From Bacteroidales bacterium (lineage in GTDB: Bacteria; Bacteroidota; Bacteroidia; Bacteroidales; UBA10428), in NCBI GenBank assembly GCA_016938235.1, contig JAFGVA010000078.1, positions 1 through 44,964 on the forward strand: a stretch of DNA of 44,964 nucleotides. The letters are read 5' to 3'. The notes below the pieces were generated by a model. It did no database searches. It was not told the DNA's origin and saw only the letters and a program-made list of their open reading frames with translations. This document shows positions 36,902 through 44,964 of the stretch, piece after piece; position 1 is the stretch's first letter, and every line of letters starts with the position of its first letter. Position numbers and translations under genes: made by a program.

Positions 36902-37933
36902 ATGAAAAAAATGAAGCTTGTTTTTAGCTGCATAATTACATTAAGTTTAATTTCTTGCGATAAGACTTTACTAGGCCCTGAGGAAGATAACTCTCCATTG
37001 AATAATTACGATATCTTCTGCAAAGACGTAAAAGAAATGTATGGTCCTTTTTGTGTTAAGAAATTAAACTGGGATTCGCTAACAATAGAATTCAGGAAAG
37101 ATGTTGAAGTTCAGAATTCAGAATCAGCTCTTTACGATGCAATAAAATCATTAATGATCCATTTAAACGATAATCATGTGAGTCTAATACCTACAAACCC
37201 CGATTATCCTTTCTTTCAAAGTGGAATTGTAGGCAGAATGGGAACATTTACCGATTTTAGTTTGCCTGTGATAGAAAAAAATTACTTGAAAGAAAAGGTA
37301 GATTTTGCTCAGGGATTGATGTACGGAAAGACCGAAGATAATTATGGATACCTGTACCTGAGCCATGTGGCTGCCGGAATAAAATCTTTCGAAAAATTTC
37401 TTGATGAAGCTTTTGATTTTTTGAAAGAAACGGACGGAATAATTATTGATTTGCGTAATAATAGTGGCGGAAACGATAATGAAGCAGTGTACATTGTCGG
37501 ACGATTTACCAGAGAGAAACATTCAGCATATAAGTTTAGGTTAAAGAATGGTCCCGGAGAAAATGATTTTACACCCTTCTATACCTACTATATCGAACCT
37601 CAGGGGAAAACCCAGTATTTGAAAAAAATTGTGGTACTTACTCACAGGTTTACAATAAGTGCTGCCGAAACTCTAACAATGGGGTTTAAACGTCTTGAAC
37701 GAACTATTACAATTGGCGACACAACTTCCGGAGCTTTTTCAGATATGATAACCCGCGAGTTGCCAAATGGCTGGGTATATTCAATTTCGATTGGCGATTG
37801 GCGCGATTATCGTGGAATTAGCTACGAAGGTATTGGTTATCCACCGGATATTGTAATTCAGAATGATGCAGCTGATATTGAACCGGGATTTGACAAAGTA
37901 TTCGACAGAGCCAAAAACGTTTTGGGAAAATAA
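36902..37933 (+). CDS. S41 family (C-terminal-processing-like) peptidase lipoprotein
   Basis: A 343-residue serine peptidase-like protein. The lipoprotein signal is SLISC (Cys19). A tricorn/IRBP-like His is in LNDNHVSLIP (His92). The catalytic core includes GIIIDLRNNSGGNDNEA and FTISAAETLTMGF with nucleophile Ser253. In CtpA-type enzymes a Lys follows about 25 residues later; here that place reads GDTTSGAFS (Ala278), so any activity would use the tricorn-like tetrad. It starts 2 bases after the barrel gene, in the same operon as the STN receptor. The substrate is unknown. Confidence 0.85.
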   Translation: MKKMKLVFSCIITLSLISCDKTLLGPEEDNSPLNNYDIFCKDVKEMYGPFCVKKLNWDSLTIEFRKDVEVQNSESALYDAIKSLMIHLNDNHVSLIPTNPDYPFFQSGIVGRMGTFTDFSLPVIEKNYLKEKVDFAQGLMYGKTEDNYGYLYLSHVAAGIKSFEKFLDEAFDFLKETDGIIIDLRNNSGGNDNEAVYIVGRFTREKHSAYKFRLKNGPGENDFTPFYTYYIEPQGKTQYLKKIVVLTHRFTISAAETLTMGFKRLERTITIGDTTSGAFSDMITRELPNGWVYSISIGDWRDYRGISYEGIGYPPDIVIQNDAADIEPGFDKVFDRAKNVLGK

Positions 37934-38006
37934 TCTAAAAGTAAAAGGCCGGTATCTTAAATCAGTTTTAATACCTTTAAGCTAACAATAAAACGAACAT
38001 GAAATA

Positions 38007-38561
38007 ATGGGTAAAATACTGATATTGTATTTCAGCAAAGATGGTAATACTCAAAAAATGGCTAAATATGTGTTTGAGGGAGCAAAACAAATTTCGGGGA
38101 ACGATATAAAAATGCTGCATGTAAAGGATGCCTGCATTGATGATGTTTTGTGGTGCGATGGAATAGCCCTTGGATCACCTACCTATTTAGGAACTGTTGC
38201 ATCTGAAATGAAAAAATTCTGGGAAGATTGTCTGCCTGCATGGCAAAAAATCGATGGAAAAATTGGTTGTGCTTTTAGCTCACAAGGTGGCTGGGGAGGT
38301 GGAGCAGAACTTACCTGCCAGGCATTGAATACCATTCTTATGAATTATGGTTTTCTGGTATTTGGTGTGACTGATTATGTTGCCCACCAGTTCACCACGC
38401 ATTATGGTGCTATACAGGCAGGAGAACCGCGGCTTGATAAAGAAATTGAATCGTGCCGCCGGTTAGGTAAAAGATTAGCTGAATGGGTGGCTGTATATGT
38501 TGATGGACGTACAGAACAGCATCCTTTGAATGAAAATTATTCAAGGCATCCGGATAAATAG
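38007..38561 (+). CDS. Flavodoxin family protein (WrbA-like)
   Basis: A 184-residue FMN-binding protein. The phosphate-binding loop is YFSKDGNTQKMAKYV (8-22), the GSPTYLGTVASEMKKF segment (57-72) contacts the isoalloxazine ring, and FSSQGGWGGGAELT (91-104) is the WrbA/NAD(P)H:quinone-type loop. It probably transfers electrons from NAD(P)H to quinones or is a flavodoxin. No signal peptide. It lies 73 bases after the S41 peptidase and is probably a separate or read-through gene. The substrate is unknown. Confidence 0.85.
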   Translation: MGKILILYFSKDGNTQKMAKYVFEGAKQISGNDIKMLHVKDACIDDVLWCDGIALGSPTYLGTVASEMKKFWEDCLPAWQKIDGKIGCAFSSQGGWGGGAELTCQALNTILMNYGFLVFGVTDYVAHQFTTHYGAIQAGEPRLDKEIESCRRLGKRLAEWVAVYVDGRTEQHPLNENYSRHPDK

Positions 38562-38658
38562 TATACTTTTCAGCTTTATTTAATACATAGTTTGTTCTTA
38601 ATAAATTATAAATTTTATAAGTTACATACAGGGAAAATGTTAACAAAACGTAATTCCT

Positions 38659-38690
38659 TTGTTTTAAACCCATCAAAAAAGTTATTTTGT
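38659..38690 (+). promoter_or_regulatory. Promoter of the second TonB receptor
   Basis: TTTG (38659-38662), 20 bases, then TTATTTTG (38683-38690), a 7-of-8 match to TAnnTTTG. The leader to the ATG at 38745 is about 50 bases. Confidence 0.5.
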
Positions 38691-38744
38691 GCAACCTTAA
38701 CCTATTCTGCTTGTCATTCGGATAGTTAAATCTTATACAAAAAA

Positions 38745-41108
38745 ATGAAATATCAACTATTAACCCTTACATTCCTGACGTCATTTTTATGCTCGCAGGT
38801 TTTTGCTCAGAAATTCACTGTTAGTGGATATATAAAAGATAACAACAACGGGGAATCGCTTATTGGCGCCAACGTTCTGGTAAAAGGAACTTATACCGGT
38901 ACAGTTTCAAATGCTTATGGTTTCTACTCTTTAACCCTCGAAAAAGGCAATTACGACTTGGTATTCAATTATACAGGTTTTACTGATAATGTCATTCCAG
39001 TAAACCTCAACAAGGACATTGTTTTGAATGTTGATTTGAAAACTGCTGTTGAAGAAATCGAAGAGGTTGTTATTATGTCAACAAGAAAAAACAATAATAT
39101 TGTTTCAACAGAAATGAGTAATGTAAAACTTGAATCTGCTACCATAAAAAAAATACCGGTTTTAATGGGTGAGACCGATATCATAAAAACCCTTCAGCTT
39201 TTACCAGGAATAAAATCTACCGGTGGATTGAGCGCCGGTATGAGTGTTCGGGGCAGTACAAGAGATCAAAACCTGTTGTTGCTCGACGAAGCCATTGTAT
39301 ATAGTGCAGCCCACCTGGGTGGAATATTTTCTGTTTTTAATAACGATGCCATTAAAAATGTTGAAATTCATAAAGGTTTTGTTCCTGCAGAAATGGGAGG
39401 CCGGCTGGCATCGGTTCTTGACATACGCATGAAGGATGGCAACACCAAAAACTTTTCGGCAAACGGCGGAATTGGATTAATCTCCAGCAGATTAACAATT
39501 GAAGGTCCTATTGTAAAAGATAAATGTTCCTTTATTGTTTCAGGAAGGCGAACATACCTCGATGCCGCTATTGGTGCAGCAAAAAAGGTAACCAAAAATG
39601 CTAAAATACAAGAATTTCCAATTCATTTCTACGATTTAAATGCCAAGATAAACTACACAATAAACCAGAATAACAGGCTCTATCTCTCCGGATATTTTGG
39701 CCGCGATGTGTTTTCATTTTCAGCAAATGAAGATACACAAACAAAATTTAACTGGGGTAATTATACCACAACACTTAGATGGAACCATGTTTATAACAAC
39801 AGGTTATTTTCTAATGTTACGCTCCTTGCCAGCAATTACGATTATTTAATGGATACTAAATACGAGATTGGCCGAGATAAAAAAGAATTTGCATTTAAAT
39901 ACGGTGCGTTTATTAAGGACTATTCTGCAAAAATTGACTTCGGGTATTATCTCAACCAGAAGAACACCATTAAATTTGGCGCAATATCTACATACCACGA
40001 TATTAATACCGGAAAGGTAACCGGCAGGCAAGACACCGTTAATTTTAGTTTTAAAATCCCTTCAATTCCGGGAGTCGAAAATGCTGCTTATATAAGTAAT
40101 GAACAAAAAATTGGTTCAAAACTTTCTTTAAATTATGGCTTGCGTTACTCTCTGTTTTTTAATACCGACAGCAATAAAATTAATATTGTTGAAGATGATT
40201 ATCATATTATCGGAAATAAAAAATATGGCTGGAAGAATACCATCTATCAGGGTTTTGAGCCCAGATTCGGAGCAACAGTAGTTATTAACGATAAACAATC
40301 GATAAAATCAAGCTATTCGCGTACCTACCAGTACATGTCAATTGCTTCAAACTCAACCACAGGAAATCCGCTTGATGTATGGATTCTGACTACTCCAAAT
40401 ATAAAACCTCAGATCTGTGACCAGGTTAGTGCCGGTTATTTCAGAAATTTCTTTGATAATGCAATAGAAACATCTGTTGAAGTTTATTACAAGAAAACTC
40501 AAAATCAGGTCGCTTTTAAAGAATTTGCCCAACCACAATTTAATGAATTAATTGAAGAAGATCTCCGTTTTGGTAAAGGCAAAGCTTATGGCCTTGAACT
40601 TCTAATTAAAAAGCCGGGAGGAAGATTAAACGGATGGATTAGTTATGAATACTCGGTATCTAAAATGAAAATAAAAGACATTCAGGAAAAAGACTGGTTC
40701 TTCTCCCCTTACGATTCTCCTCATGATTTTACAATTGTTGGCATTTACAATTTATCGAAGAAAATAGATATCTCAGCTACCTGGCTCTGGAAAAAAGGTC
40801 AACCCTTTAATGCTCCGGCCATGCGGTATGAATATGGCAACCTGATTTTTCCTTATTACCCTGGCAGAAACCAGGACAGGTTACCTGATATGCACAGACT
40901 CGATTTTTCACTCACAATTCATAATATACTAATAAAAAATCCTAAACGAAGCGATGAACTTGTATTATCAGTCTATAATGCATACAACTATAAAACTCCC
41001 GACATTATTTACTTTAAGCAGAATGTTACTGATTATTATAAAACAGACGCTGTACAGGTAACATATATACCTTTCTTTCCATCAATTACCTATAATTTCA
41101 AATTTTAA
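38745..41108 (+). CDS. TonB-dependent outer-membrane receptor
   Basis: A 787-residue receptor without an STN domain. Signal peptide ends at SQVFAQ (22). A CarboxypepD_reg-like domain (about 25-110, SGYIKDNNNGESLIGANVLV) leads into a plug (about 115-240) with MSVRGSTRDQNLLLLDEAIV and FVPAEMGGRLASVLDIRMKDG. The C-terminal barrel ends FPSITYNFKF. It is followed after 11 bases by a DUF4249 lipoprotein, a pairing seen often in Bacteroidota, and the two likely act together at the surface. No SusC signature. Ligand unknown. Confidence 0.92.
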   Translation: MKYQLLTLTFLTSFLCSQVFAQKFTVSGYIKDNNNGESLIGANVLVKGTYTGTVSNAYGFYSLTLEKGNYDLVFNYTGFTDNVIPVNLNKDIVLNVDLKTAVEEIEEVVIMSTRKNNNIVSTEMSNVKLESATIKKIPVLMGETDIIKTLQLLPGIKSTGGLSAGMSVRGSTRDQNLLLLDEAIVYSAAHLGGIFSVFNNDAIKNVEIHKGFVPAEMGGRLASVLDIRMKDGNTKNFSANGGIGLISSRLTIEGPIVKDKCSFIVSGRRTYLDAAIGAAKKVTKNAKIQEFPIHFYDLNAKINYTINQNNRLYLSGYFGRDVFSFSANEDTQTKFNWGNYTTTLRWNHVYNNRLFSNVTLLASNYDYLMDTKYEIGRDKKEFAFKYGAFIKDYSAKIDFGYYLNQKNTIKFGAISTYHDINTGKVTGRQDTVNFSFKIPSIPGVENAAYISNEQKIGSKLSLNYGLRYSLFFNTDSNKINIVEDDYHIIGNKKYGWKNTIYQGFEPRFGATVVINDKQSIKSSYSRTYQYMSIASNSTTGNPLDVWILTTPNIKPQICDQVSAGYFRNFFDNAIETSVEVYYKKTQNQVAFKEFAQPQFNELIEEDLRFGKGKAYGLELLIKKPGGRLNGWISYEYSVSKMKIKDIQEKDWFFSPYDSPHDFTIVGIYNLSKKIDISATWLWKKGQPFNAPAMRYEYGNLIFPYYPGRNQDRLPDMHRLDFSLTIHNILIKNPKRSDELVLSVYNAYNYKTPDIIYFKQNVTDYYKTDAVQVTYIPFFPSITYNFKF

Positions 41109-41119
41109 CTGCATTCACA

Positions 41120-41998
41120 ATGAAAAACTTATTATATATCCTGGGACTTATCATATTATTTTTAGCTAATGCCTGCGAAAAAAATATTGATTGGGAAACT
41201 AAAGAACTACCAGTAATGCTGGTTGTTGAAGGTTCGTTTACAAACGAATACAAAAAACATGAAGTAAAGCTTTCATTATCTGCCGAATATTTTTATAACA
41301 AGCCAACACCACACGTATCAGGAGCCATTTTATCAATTACCGATGGCAAAAATGTTTATAACATGATCGAAAACCCGGCAGGATCTGGCTCGTATGAAAC
41401 AGTTGATTCTTTAGCTGGAGTTGCTGGAAGTACTTATACGCTCAATATTCACTTAAGCGAACCTGTAAATAATGCAACAGATTATTATGCCTCGGGACAA
41501 CTTATTCAGGGTTTAGAAATTGACAGCCTGATAACCGCACTTTACGAAAACCCGCTTTTTAATATGGACAGTGAAATGGATTCGCTGATATTAATTGCAG
41601 TAACAATTGGTCAAGATCCGGAAGATATTAATAATTATTATGAAATGAATTTATACAATGAGGGTGAACTTATTCATGATACCATTGATGAAGTATACAT
41701 TACAAATGATAATGAAGGTATAAATGGCAATATTATTAATTCCTTTTTATTTTTCGAACAATTTGATGAAGGCAATACTGTTACTTTGGAGATGATTTCA
41801 GTTGAGAAAGCGTATTTCGATTTTGTTGCCACCTCTCAGAAACTTGCCAACCAATCTTTCGATCCCTTTGATATGTCAGGCCCACCGGCAAATGCAGTTG
41901 GTAATATTGAGGGTGCGGAGGCTATTGGCTTTTTTAAAGTAGGCTATGTTAGCAGAGCATCAGCCGTTGCCAGTTATCCAGAACAAGAAAAAGAATAA
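41120..41998 (+). CDS. DUF4249 family lipoprotein
   Basis: A 292-residue lipoprotein (LANAC, Cys19) of the DUF4249 type. An early strand reads LPVMLVVEGSFTNEYKKHEVKLS, followed by VSGAILSITDGKNVYN, AGSTYTLNIHLSE and a C-terminal FFKVGYVSRASA. These proteins accompany TonB receptors and probably act as surface partners, but their ligand is not known. It is in the same operon as the receptor. Confidence 0.85.
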   Translation: MKNLLYILGLIILFLANACEKNIDWETKELPVMLVVEGSFTNEYKKHEVKLSLSAEYFYNKPTPHVSGAILSITDGKNVYNMIENPAGSGSYETVDSLAGVAGSTYTLNIHLSEPVNNATDYYASGQLIQGLEIDSLITALYENPLFNMDSEMDSLILIAVTIGQDPEDINNYYEMNLYNEGELIHDTIDEVYITNDNEGINGNIINSFLFFEQFDEGNTVTLEMISVEKAYFDFVATSQKLANQSFDPFDMSGPPANAVGNIEGAEAIGFFKVGYVSRASAVASYPEQEKE

Positions 41999-42374
41999 AA
42001 TTGATTCTAAAACACAGGATTGTTACAGATATACGCCAGTGGACTTAATTTATATTCAGTGTATTAGGTTCCTTAAGGGAAGCCAAGGGTAAGCGAAGGA
42101 TAAAAAAAACTTCTCGCGTAACATGTATGCGCCAGCTATATGGTTTAAAAGGTACGCAAAGAAAGACCAATGCTTTCATCACAACGTCATTTCAGAATTT
42201 TCGGAGTAAACGTAGAAAATATCTGAAATCTCCTACACTTGCATTGCAACATCATCCATTTAAGAAAGAGTACCTCATACTACCGTAAGTCTGTGCCAAT
42301 AATTACGATGCAAACAACCGTATAAAAAATGCCCCCCGTTCCTCGTAGCGTGGAAAACAAATAAACAAAATGTT

Positions 42375-42406
42375 GTCCGTATGGCTTTGCCTACGGACTT
42401 TTTTTT
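42375..42406 (+). terminator. Hairpin terminator in the gap after the DUF4249 gene
   Basis: GTCCGTA (42375-42381) pairs with TACGGAC (42392-42398), with GGC/GCC inside, followed by eight T. A related palindrome (GTCCGCAGCTTTAAGCTACGGA) lies at 42438-42460, so this may also be part of a repeat family. Apart from these, and a short transposase-like remnant, the gene-free stretch 41999-42580 holds nothing I can identify. Confidence 0.6.
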
Positions 42407-42437
42407 CTAAATATGTTTATATTAGCAAAAGCACACA

Positions 42438-42460
42438 GTCCGCAGCTTTAAGCTACGGAT
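42438..42460. repeat. REP-like palindrome
   Basis: TCCG-C-AGCTT-T-AAGCT-A-CGGA is a hairpin with one internal mismatch. It resembles the terminator palindrome 63 bases to its left (GTCCG-A-GCTTT-...-TACGGA), suggesting a second small family of interspersed palindromes. Confidence 0.4.
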
Positions 42461-42481
42461 AACATTTGTAAATAATAGAAC

Positions 42482-42568
42482 ATGCCAGTTGCAGGTTATA
42501 GAATCAGAAACCAGGAAGCAATACCCCAACATGGCCTAATTGCCGGAAGAACAGGTTTACAGGCCTAA
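42482..42568 (+). pseudogene. Possible remnant of a transposase N-terminus
   Basis: A 28-residue frame begins MPVAGYRIRNQEAIP. The GYxIRxQEA pattern is like the first residues of IS200-type/REP-associated transposases, but the expected continuation is absent and a TAA follows. It lies beside REP-like palindromes. Short, so low certainty. Confidence 0.25.
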
Positions 42569-42581
42569 CTTAATGACATTG

Positions 42582-42686
42582 GCCGCAAGTCTCTGGGACT
42601 TGTGGCCTTTAAAGTTGAATTAAAGCAGAAACTTGTAGTTTAAAGATAAATAACCACAAGTTGAAAACTTGCGGTAGTCATAAAAC
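42582..42686. repeat. BIME-like repeat, copy 1
   Basis: A 105-bp unit with two inverted REP-like hairpins: CCGCAAGT...ACTTGTGG (about 42584-42605) and CCACAAGTT...AACTTGCGG (42654-42674). A near-identical copy lies at 44725-44827 in the same orientation. The GTG of the Rhs fragment starts 3 bases after it. Confidence 0.85.
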
Positions 42687-42688
42687 TC

Positions 42689-44029
42689 GTGAGGGCTTGT
42701 ACCTTAACGAACATAAATAACACAAAGTGCCAAACCAAAAAGGTCACCTCAAATGCCTATTCTGCCGATTTTACGTACGATGTAAGCGGAAATATACTAA
42801 CTTTAAAACGTAAAGACGCGATCGGCAGCCTTATGGACAATCTGGTATATACTTATGAAAACAGTAACAAAAGTTACCAGTTACTAAAAGTTACAGACTA
42901 TGTTGGCAACCTGGTTTACGGAAATGGAGAACTTAGGTATATGCTTACCAGCGAAGGCAGGTTGTTAATCGATGGCACCAGCCAAACCTACGAATACCAC
43001 CTAAAAGACCACCTGGGCAATACCCGCCTGGCCTTTACCGACGACGATGGTAACGGCACCATCTCTATAGCAGAAATAAGCCAGGTAGCCGATTATTACC
43101 CCTTTGGCCTGCGCCAGGAACCAAAAACCGAAGACGATCCCAACCAAAAGTACCTCTACAACGGTAAAGAACTGCAGGAAGATTTGGATTGGTACGATTA
43201 CGGCGCACGGATGTATGACCCGCAATTGGGGCGTTTCACAACTGTTGACCCGTTAACTGAAAAAAATCATTTCCAATCTGGTTTTGTCTATGCTGCTAAC
43301 AATCCTATCTTATACATGGACTATATGGGATTAGATACTTTTAATATTAATATTGAGAATCAAACAATTAATAGAACAACTGTTAAAAAAAGTGAAACTC
43401 ACACATATGTTGTTGTAAATGGAGACGAGACTACTACTACTACATTAGATGTCAACAATGCTGGTTTGGTGAAATTCCCTGCAAATGGAAATGGTTTTAG
43501 TCGTTATGGCCCAGAAGATGAAGGTGGAGACCACTATTTAAAACCAATTGCAGCAGCTGCTCTATTTGGGCTTATCACTGAAATGACAAATGAAATAGAC
43601 GGTTTTAATATCGCCTTAGGGGATATGTCATCAGCAGCTGGCACAGCACCTGGAAATGACCATAGAACCCATGGTGGCCCTAAAGGCTATTCAGGAGTAT
43701 GCGTGGATTTTCAATACTTAGATAAAGATGGTAGTAGCTTTCAAGGCTTTTCCAATGAAGCAAAATTTAATGCTTGGAATAATGCCTATTTTTTTAAAAA
43801 GGCTGGAGAATGGGGCTTTACAAAGAATTATATATCTAATCAAAAAGATGTATGGAGTTTTATGATACGCTCAGGAGCTACGGGCAATATAAAGACTACT
43901 TTTTATCCAATGAATGTTAATGGAGCGGCTATTGACAAACATGGACACCATGGACATTTAACCTATATGGGGATAACAATACCAGTATCACCTTCAATTA
44001 TACAAAGATCGACAGAATGGGCTGAGTAG
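42689..44029 (+). CDS. Orphan Rhs C-terminal fragment with LAS-peptidase-like toxin tip
   Basis: A 446-residue protein holding only the end of an Rhs core. From residue 24 it reads YSADFTYDVSGN, then YEYHLKDHLGNTRLAFTDDD (101-120), and the core end ARMYDPQLGRFTTVDPLT to NPILYMDYMGLD (173-216). The tip (217-446) is unlike Rhs core. It contains GDMSSAAG (311-318), NDHRTHGG (323-330) with Asp340, and HGHHGH (418-423). This His/Asp/HxH spacing resembles LAS-type (M15/M74) zinc peptidoglycan peptidases, so a cell-wall-cutting toxin is inferred. Start is a GTG and no secretion or PAAR domain is present, so it is an orphan tip or truncated gene. A candidate immunity gene follows after 95 bases. Confidence 0.75.
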   Translation: MRACTLTNINNTKCQTKKVTSNAYSADFTYDVSGNILTLKRKDAIGSLMDNLVYTYENSNKSYQLLKVTDYVGNLVYGNGELRYMLTSEGRLLIDGTSQTYEYHLKDHLGNTRLAFTDDDGNGTISIAEISQVADYYPFGLRQEPKTEDDPNQKYLYNGKELQEDLDWYDYGARMYDPQLGRFTTVDPLTEKNHFQSGFVYAANNPILYMDYMGLDTFNINIENQTINRTTVKKSETHTYVVVNGDETTTTTLDVNNAGLVKFPANGNGFSRYGPEDEGGDHYLKPIAAAALFGLITEMTNEIDGFNIALGDMSSAAGTAPGNDHRTHGGPKGYSGVCVDFQYLDKDGSSFQGFSNEAKFNAWNNAYFFKKAGEWGFTKNYISNQKDVWSFMIRSGATGNIKTTFYPMNVNGAAIDKHGHHGHLTYMGITIPVSPSIIQRSTEWAE

Positions 44030-44124
44030 AAAATGAAGTAATTCATTATTAAATTAAAAGGTTAAATAGTTATCTATTTATAAGAACAGAAATAGTCTAT
44101 AACGAACTAATAAAATATAAGATA

Positions 44125-44637
44125 ATGCGATATGTTTTTTTATTATTAATTGCTTTTCAGCAATGTCAAGGACAAACGCCTAACAATAGTGTAGATTCAA
44201 ATCAGGTATCAAGAGTATTCCAATATATTCAAGACTATTTAACCGAGTATAGTTTTATTTTGGATAGTGTTGTAGATAGTAGTTCGAAATTCCTACAACT
44301 CTATAAAGAGCAGTCTTTGGGTTGTGTATCTGACTTTAATGGAGATAAAATTGATGATTATGCATTGCTTTTACGAGATGCAAACAATAAGGTTTACCTT
44401 TTTTCTTTTAGCATAATCAATAATAGTGTAAAGCATTATCTAATTGATTGTTTGGGAATTTGGGAAGATGATTTTAGAGAGCTTAAAGTTGTGACTGAGC
44501 CTAAAGGAAAATGGGAGGCTATAGAAGAAACAATTATAGTCCCTAATGATGGAATATCAGTCGATGACTTAAGAAAAAGTTTAAGCTATTCTTATTATTG
44601 GGAAAAGACCCACTTTGTAAAATTTTTATATGACTAA
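44125..44637 (+). CDS. Putative exported immunity protein for the Rhs tip
   Basis: A 170-residue protein with a signal peptide (MRYVFLLLIAFQQCQGQ), so it should reach the periplasm. The mature part contains a Ca-loop-like DFNGDKIDDYALLLRD (FG-GAP/VCBS-like) and charged, strand-rich sequence. No family was recognised. Position right after the Rhs tip and periplasmic export fit an immunity protein guarding against a peptidoglycan-cutting toxin; this role is inferred from context only. Confidence 0.55.
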   Translation: MRYVFLLLIAFQQCQGQTPNNSVDSNQVSRVFQYIQDYLTEYSFILDSVVDSSSKFLQLYKEQSLGCVSDFNGDKIDDYALLLRDANNKVYLFSFSIINNSVKHYLIDCLGIWEDDFRELKVVTEPKGKWEAIEETIIVPNDGISVDDLRKSLSYSYYWEKTHFVKFLYD

Positions 44638-44693
44638 AGGGCATCTCTAAAAACTACTTTTTTCGATGTTATGATTTGAAACAAATTCCCACT

Positions 44694-44716
44694 GGCGCGA
44701 TTCTGTGAATCGTGCC
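44694..44716. repeat. REP-like palindrome
   Basis: GGCGCGATT-CTGTG-AATCGTGCC is a 9-bp stem (with G:T allowed) and 5-base loop. Loop and frame match the hairpin at 44725 although the stem differs. Confidence 0.65.
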
Positions 44717-44724
44717 CCCCAACT

Positions 44725-44827
44725 GCCGCAAGTCTGTGACTTGTGGCTTTTAAAGTTGAATTAAAGCAGAAACTTGTAGTTTAAAAATAAAAAACCACAA
44801 GTTAAAAACTTGCGGTAGTCATAAAAC
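44725..44827. repeat. BIME-like repeat, copy 2
   Basis: 103 bp, nearly identical to 42582-42686 and in the same orientation; by eye only a 2-base indel and a few substitutions differ. It holds GCCGCAAGT-CTGTG-ACTTGTGGC (44725-44747) and the inverted CCACAAGTT-AAA-AACTTGCGG (44795-44815). Confidence 0.85.
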
Positions 44828-44832
44828 CCCCT

Positions 44833-44855
44833 GGCGCGGTTTTGTAAACCGTGTC
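44833..44855. repeat. REP-like palindrome
   Basis: GGCGCGGTT-TTGTA-AACCGTGTC, same design as 44694-44716 with compensating stem changes. It lies 78 bases upstream of the transposase-like start. Confidence 0.6.
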
Positions 44856-44932
44856 TATTTTGTTTTATAAATTATATTGTAGGTTTTGTAACCCGGTAAT
44901 TTTTGTACCTTATTACAAAATTTAAGATAATA

Positions 44933-44964
44933 ATGTCCACAAAATATAAAGTTCAGGATCAAGA
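44933..44964 (+). CDS. Start of a REP-associated (Y1/IS200-like) transposase, partial
   Basis: The last 32 bases encode MSTKYKVQDQ before the window ends. Bacteroidota Y1 transposases of the REP-associated (RAYT) kind commonly begin M-S-x-K-Y-K-x-x-[DN]. The upstream 240 bases hold REP-like palindromes, the usual surroundings of a RAYT gene. Only ten residues are visible, so this is a prediction. Confidence 0.45.
   Translation, partial: MSTKYKVQDQ

Overview
The window looks like a chromosome segment from an AT-rich Bacteroidota bacterium, probably of the Marinilabiliales/Bacteroidales kind. The evidence is TonB-linked SusC/SusD proteins, an ECF sigma/FecR/STN-receptor operon, DUF4249 and Bacteroidota-type LptD proteins, a monomeric isocitrate dehydrogenase, and promoters of the TTTG-N19/20-TAnnTTTG class. 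No rRNA, tRNA or CRISPR array was seen.

Left part (1-5300): a truncated ferritin, monomeric NADP-isocitrate dehydrogenase and dnaX, all on the minus strand. dnaX is split by a run of 11 A: the zero frame ends straight after the run as a gamma-like 369-residue product, and a one-base slip gives a 578-residue tau. A plus-strand protein with two integrase-type repeats and a helix-turn-helix follows.

Centre-left (5424-13058): one 2,544-residue gene encodes a complete iterative polyketide synthase of the enediyne PKS type, with order KS-AT-ACP-ACP-KR-DH-PPTase. A tandem hotdog thioesterase-like region is fused to its C-terminus. This is the most unusual object here: a possible one-gene polyene pathway with no enediyne tailoring genes in view. 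A SpoIIAA-like protein lies upstream.

Housekeeping block (14100-21220): rpsF-rpsR-rplI, ridA, lptD, a cell-wall amidase, an MCE (MlaD-like) protein and a GroES-like protein; several concern the envelope.

Glycan block (21466-29068): a lipoprotein GH127 beta-L-arabinofuranosidase, SusC, SusD and a small surface lipoprotein, closed by a strong terminator. It looks like a minimal polysaccharide utilisation locus with no regulator in view.

Accessory strip (29080-31400): an FkbM methyltransferase and a cupin. Each is preceded by GTTAGC and followed by GCTAAC, with a large imperfect palindrome between them, like gene cassettes without an integrase. Decayed coding remnants follow.

Receptor region (31411-41998): ECF sigma, FecR, STN-TonB receptor, a barrel-like protein and an S41 peptidase in one probable operon; then a flavodoxin-like protein and a second TonB receptor with a DUF4249 lipoprotein.

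Right end (42000-44964): an orphan Rhs core end with a toxin-like tip resembling LAS-type peptidoglycan peptidases, and a signal-peptide protein that may be its immunity partner. Near-identical 103-105 bp repeats made of inverted REP-like palindromes bracket the pair. The last 32 bases appear to start a REP-associated transposase.
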